From contig PKDJ01000038.1 of assembly GCA_002862545.1 (NCBI GenBank), forward strand, positions 1 through 34,199: a DNA stretch of 34,199 nucleotides. Reading direction: 5' to 3'. The notes under the pieces were generated by a model that had not been told where the DNA came from, did no database searches, and was given only the letters and a program-made list of their open reading frames with translations. The position numbers were made by a program, and so were the translations under genes. Source of the stretch: Pseudomonadota bacterium (GTDB taxonomy: Bacteria > Myxococcota_A > UBA796 > GCA-2862545). Of this stretch, positions 31,391-34,199 are shown piece after piece (positions within the stretch are counted from its first letter, which is position 1; each line of letters starts with the position of its first letter).

Positions 31391-33163
31391 ATGTCGACCT
31401 CGACCCCCGCGCCGGCCCCAGGGGCCACGCCACCCGACCCAAGCATGTCGGGTGGACCGTCTCGTGACCCGAGCGTGCGGGCTGCGACCACGCCTGCCGG
31501 GCTCTCGAGGTTTCGAGCCCTGGACCTCCTGCCTCTGGCGGCCGCGGCGTGGCTCGTCGGCCAGATCCTCTGGATCTGGTGGCTGCGTCTGCCCTACCCC
31601 TACGACCTCGAGTGGATGGAGGGGGGCATGCTCGGCCATGCCTGGAGGCTGCAGCAGGGGCTGGATCTCTACGTCGAGCCCGGGCCGGACTTCATCCCGT
31701 ACATCTACCCCCCCGGCTACAGCTCGGTGGTCGCCACGCTCGGTCTCGGTGGCCTCACCCCCGCCATCGGTCGCATGGTGAGCATCGTCGGCACCCTGAC
31801 CGCCGCCTCACTCCTCGCCGTGGGTGTCGCACGCCACGGCGGCAGCCGTGTCCTGGGGGTGCTCAGCGCGGCCTGCTTCATCGGGTGCTACTCGACGAGC
31901 GGTGCGTTCTACGACCTCGTGCGGCCGGACGGCCTGTACATGGCCCTCCTGGCGGGGGCCCTCGTCGCGGGTCTGGAGCGCGGGCGCGGCCCTGTCATCG
32001 CCTCCGGGCTGCTCCTCGCTGCCGCCTTCGCCGTCAAGCACAACGCGGCGATCTTCGGCTTCCCCCTCGTCTTGGCCATCTTTGCCCGAGATGGATGGCG
32101 AGCCGCCGCCCTGTTCGTCGCAGCCTCCGCCCTGCCGGCTGGGGCGCTCGCGGTCGGCCTGGATCTCACCTCCGATCGGCTCTTCACGACCTACCTGCTC
32201 GAGGTGCCCAGCTCGCATCCGACCGTCTTCGAGAGGATCCTGCCGGGAACACCCGCCGAGCTGATTCGGGCTCTTCCCGTCCCCCTGGTCCTCGGCAGCC
32301 TGTGGTTCATCACGGAGACTCGGCGACGCTTCGCGCGACTCCCCGAGGCGCTCGTCTGGCTGGCGCCCGCGATCGCCGCGGTCGGCGCGGCCTACGCTGG
32401 ACTCGAGCTCCCCGCGCCGAAGGGCGTCGAGATCGGCAGCCGCACCGCCGTCGCCCTGTCCTGCGCCTGCATCGGCGCAGCCATCGTGGCGGCCGTGCTG
32501 CAGGTGAGCGCCGCCGCATGGCAGCGCACCGCTCCGTGGCGCTGGGTGTACATGATCGGCGTCGCGGGGACAGCCCTCGTGAGCGCCGCGCTGATGCGTG
32601 GCCACTTCGGCGGATTCCTGAACGTGTACATCCCCCTTCACTGGATCGCCTGCTTCGGCCTCGGCATCGCGGTGAGTCGCCTGCGCGGCCTCTGGCCACG
32701 TGCCGGAGTCGCGCTGACCGCACTCGCCATCACAGGACAGCTGGTCTTCCTCCACGAGCGGGACGACCGGTGGCGACTCGTACCGACCGAGGCGGATCGC
32801 GCTGCCGGGGACAAGGTCGTGAGCGCGATCGCGAAGACCTGTGAGGGTGGCGAGGTCTGGTCCCCGTATGCCGCCTGGCTCCCGACCTACGCGGGACACG
32901 CCCCCCATGGACACCTGATCGCGCTGTGGGACGTGAACCACAAGCAGGGCCCCCTTGTCGGCTCCCTTCCTACGATTCGCGAGGCCGTCGAGTCGAAGGA
33001 GTACTTCTCCTGCATCGTCGAAGGGGGCAGGAGCCCGCTGAAGCACGGCATTCCGGAGCACTACGAGCTGGGACGACGGATCGACCTGCCCCGGAGCGTC
33101 CTCACGCCGAAGACGGGCTGGAGAGTGCGACCGACCCAGCTGCTCGTGCCCGCAGTCGACTGA
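31391..33163 (+). CDS. Membrane glycosyltransferase-like protein (GT-C fold)
   Basis: A 590-residue integral membrane protein with about ten to eleven helices. The first helix (about 46-66) is followed by an extracytoplasmic loop with YDLEWMEGGMLGHAWRL (71-87) and YIYPPGYS; the Asp/Glu pair there (Asp-72, Glu-74) is the position of the catalytic acidic residues in GT-C enzymes that use lipid-linked sugars. A soluble domain of about 110 residues closes the C-terminus. Relatives add sugars to lipids, polysaccharide or proteins; donor and acceptor are unknown. The N-terminal 40 residues are Pro/Ser-rich. The ATG at 31391 has no good ribosome binding site and the frame is open upstream to 31217, so the start is uncertain. 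Confidence 0.75.
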   Translation: MSTSTPAPAPGATPPDPSMSGGPSRDPSVRAATTPAGLSRFRALDLLPLAAAAWLVGQILWIWWLRLPYPYDLEWMEGGMLGHAWRLQQGLDLYVEPGPDFIPYIYPPGYSSVVATLGLGGLTPAIGRMVSIVGTLTAASLLAVGVARHGGSRVLGVLSAACFIGCYSTSGAFYDLVRPDGLYMALLAGALVAGLERGRGPVIASGLLLAAAFAVKHNAAIFGFPLVLAIFARDGWRAAALFVAASALPAGALAVGLDLTSDRLFTTYLLEVPSSHPTVFERILPGTPAELIRALPVPLVLGSLWFITETRRRFARLPEALVWLAPAIAAVGAAYAGLELPAPKGVEIGSRTAVALSCACIGAAIVAAVLQVSAAAWQRTAPWRWVYMIGVAGTALVSAALMRGHFGGFLNVYIPLHWIACFGLGIAVSRLRGLWPRAGVALTALAITGQLVFLHERDDRWRLVPTEADRAAGDKVVSAIAKTCEGGEVWSPYAAWLPTYAGHAPHGHLIALWDVNHKQGPLVGSLPTIREAVESKEYFSCIVEGGRSPLKHGIPEHYELGRRIDLPRSVLTPKTGWRVRPTQLLVPAVD

Positions 33164-33173
33164 CCGAGCATCG

Positions 33174-34199
33174 TCACGGGGTGAGCACGAGCTCCCAGAC
33201 GGCATGGGCCGCGACATCCTCGTCATCGAACCACAGCGGCATGGACTCGCCCGAGACGAAGGCATCGTAGTGCGAGCCATACAGCTCCGAGCGAGGCTGA
33301 CCCGACTGTCCGCCTGGGTGAACCAAGGTGGCGGCACCCGGGTCGTCCATCGGCACCACGAGCCGCAGGGAGGCCATGCCCGTCACCGGCCGCTCGTCGC
33401 CATCCCAGCTGTGCGACGCGGCGGCGACCGTGGCACCGTTCCCCGGGAAGGGCACCGGCGGCATGTTCCAGCGCGCGAGCATGTCGCGCCCCTCCGCGAA
33501 GGGGTGCTCGAGTCTCAGCGGGTGGACCTCGCCCCACTGCCAGTCGTGAGGGCTCATGCCTTGGGTGGCCACGACTCGACGACAGGCCCGCTCGAGCGCC
33601 GCGCCCACCGTCTGCTGGCGGTCGTCCATCCAGGGCTCGAGCCGATCTGAGACGAGGAGGTTGCGCCCGGAGCTGTGTACACGCAGGTAGACGGCCAGTC
33701 CCTCCGGACTGAGATCGTCTCCGAGCGCCTCGCGAACCAGCTCCCCTTGCAGCCGCGTCCAGACGACCGCACCGGCACTGTCCACGCGCATCTCGTGGTC
33801 CCAGGCCTTCAGCACCTCGTAGCAGGGGCGCGCGAGCTCGCTTGGCTCCACGCCCTCGAGGAGCCCCGGCAGGACCTCACGGGCCGCAATGTCCACCACG
33901 TCACGCTGCATGGCCCGCACATCGTCCGCGGTGATCGCGTCGGCCGCATCGAGCAGCTCACCGAGCCGGCGATGCCGATGAGGAGGGACCCAGTGCGCCG
34001 TGATGGGATCGACGACGACGTCCTCGTCGGGACTCCACCACGAGCCGGTCGTCTCGGGTCGGGCATTCGCCGTGACCACCCAGCCCCGCTCGGGAGCCCG
34101 CTCGCCTGGGAGCCGCGCATACCAGCCGTCCCAGGACGAGGCCGTCGCGTCGTAAGGGACGCGGCCACTGTGGGCCGTCCGGACTGGAACCGACCCGAT
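33174..34199 (-). CDS. Penicillin acylase family protein, 3' part (runs off the window)
   Basis: The frame stays open from the stop at 33174 to the last base of the window, giving 341 C-terminal residues; the 5' part lies beyond. The edge-proximal sequence PVRTAHSGRVPYDATASSWDGW then RLPGERAPERGWVVTANARPE matches the beta-chain segment of penicillin amidases (the W-x-G-x-x-x-x-x-x-L-P ... G-x-x-x-x-A-N-x pattern). Towards the C-terminus, GASHSWDGDERPVTGMASLRLVVPMDD-like and GGQSGQPRSELYGSHYDAF stretches are also typical (the usual P-G-G-x-S-G-x-x-x-S-x-H-Y-x-D). The N-terminal nucleophile Ser and the signal peptide would be encoded outside the window. Family members hydrolyse amide bonds of beta-lactams or N-acyl-homoserine lactones. 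It converges on the glycosyltransferase gene with only 10 nt between. Confidence 0.82.
   Translation of the reverse strand: MGSVPVRTAHSGRVPYDATASSWDGWYARLPGERAPERGWVVTANARPETTGSWWSPDEDVVVDPITAHWVPPHRHRRLGELLDAADAITADDVRAMQRDVVDIAAREVLPGLLEGVEPSELARPCYEVLKAWDHEMRVDSAGAVVWTRLQGELVREALGDDLSPEGLAVYLRVHSSGRNLLVSDRLEPWMDDRQQTVGAALERACRRVVATQGMSPHDWQWGEVHPLRLEHPFAEGRDMLARWNMPPVPFPGNGATVAAASHSWDGDERPVTGMASLRLVVPMDDPGAATLVHPGGQSGQPRSELYGSHYDAFVSGESMPLWFDDEDVAAHAVWELVLTP

Noticed and set aside
31808-33337. Long minus-strand open frame opposite the membrane glycosyltransferase
   Set aside because: Its hydrophilic, Arg/Gly/Asp-rich reading is the antisense of a clear polytopic membrane protein.
1-34199. 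tRNA or rRNA genes, CRISPR arrays, insertion sequences, integrases or attachment sites
   Set aside because: None could be seen; no regular spaced repeats, transposase motifs or cloverleaf-like sequences were recognised by eye.

Overview
The window is about 34 kb of GC-rich, gene-dense chromosomal DNA. It most resembles Myxococcota or a related deltaproteobacterial lineage. This rests on content, not on a database match: many predicted lipoproteins, an OmpA protein with calcium-binding thrombospondin-type repeats, a secreted protease ending in a MYXO-CTERM-like Cys/hydrophobic/poly-Arg tail, and ECF sigma control. I see no rRNA or tRNA gene, insertion sequence, phage gene or CRISPR array.

Layout. 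1-2.4 kb (+): a possible 21-residue leader peptide, a MATE efflux pump and a secreted protein. 2.4-4.4 kb (-): a matrixin-like metalloprotease with its upstream partner. 4.6-7.95 kb (+): a tightly coupled four-gene ABC module (His-rich lipoprotein, LolD-type ATPase, FtsX-type permease, ZnuA-like lipoprotein), probably for zinc uptake. 7.96-12 kb (-): three coupled lipoproteins, then a lipoprotein of the sulfatase/alkaline-phosphatase superfamily with Thr at the nucleophile position. 12.1-13.5 kb (-): a YqeY/GatB-domain gene coupled to two secreted unknowns. 13.8-15.4 kb (+): OmpA/TSP3. 15.5-17 kb (-): a double-GAF protein with a degenerate GGDEF domain. 17.1-20.9 kb (+): seryl-tRNA synthetase, a protein-arginine deiminase (PAD) homologue with its catalytic residues intact, and a HEAT-repeat protein. 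20.95-24.9 kb (+): a propeller-like lipoprotein, then a coupled sigma / putative anti-sigma / YbjQ / propeller operon. 24.9-28.5 kb (+): a Tat-type glycosidase-like lipoprotein, a CE1-like esterase lipoprotein and FdhD. 28.6-34.2 kb: an unrecognised 677-residue protein (+), a zinc-ribbon membrane protein (-), a GT-C-type membrane glycosyltransferase (+) and the 3' part of a penicillin-acylase-family gene (-) that runs off the window.

Most genes appear to act in the cell envelope: lipoproteins, secreted hydrolases, metal uptake and envelope stress sensing. Neighbouring genes are often joined by 1-4 nt start/stop overlaps, which supports the operons proposed here. The standout gene is the secreted PAD homologue, whose catalytic core is strikingly like that of vertebrate PADs. 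It is followed, with a 1-nt overlap, by a HEAT-repeat gene.
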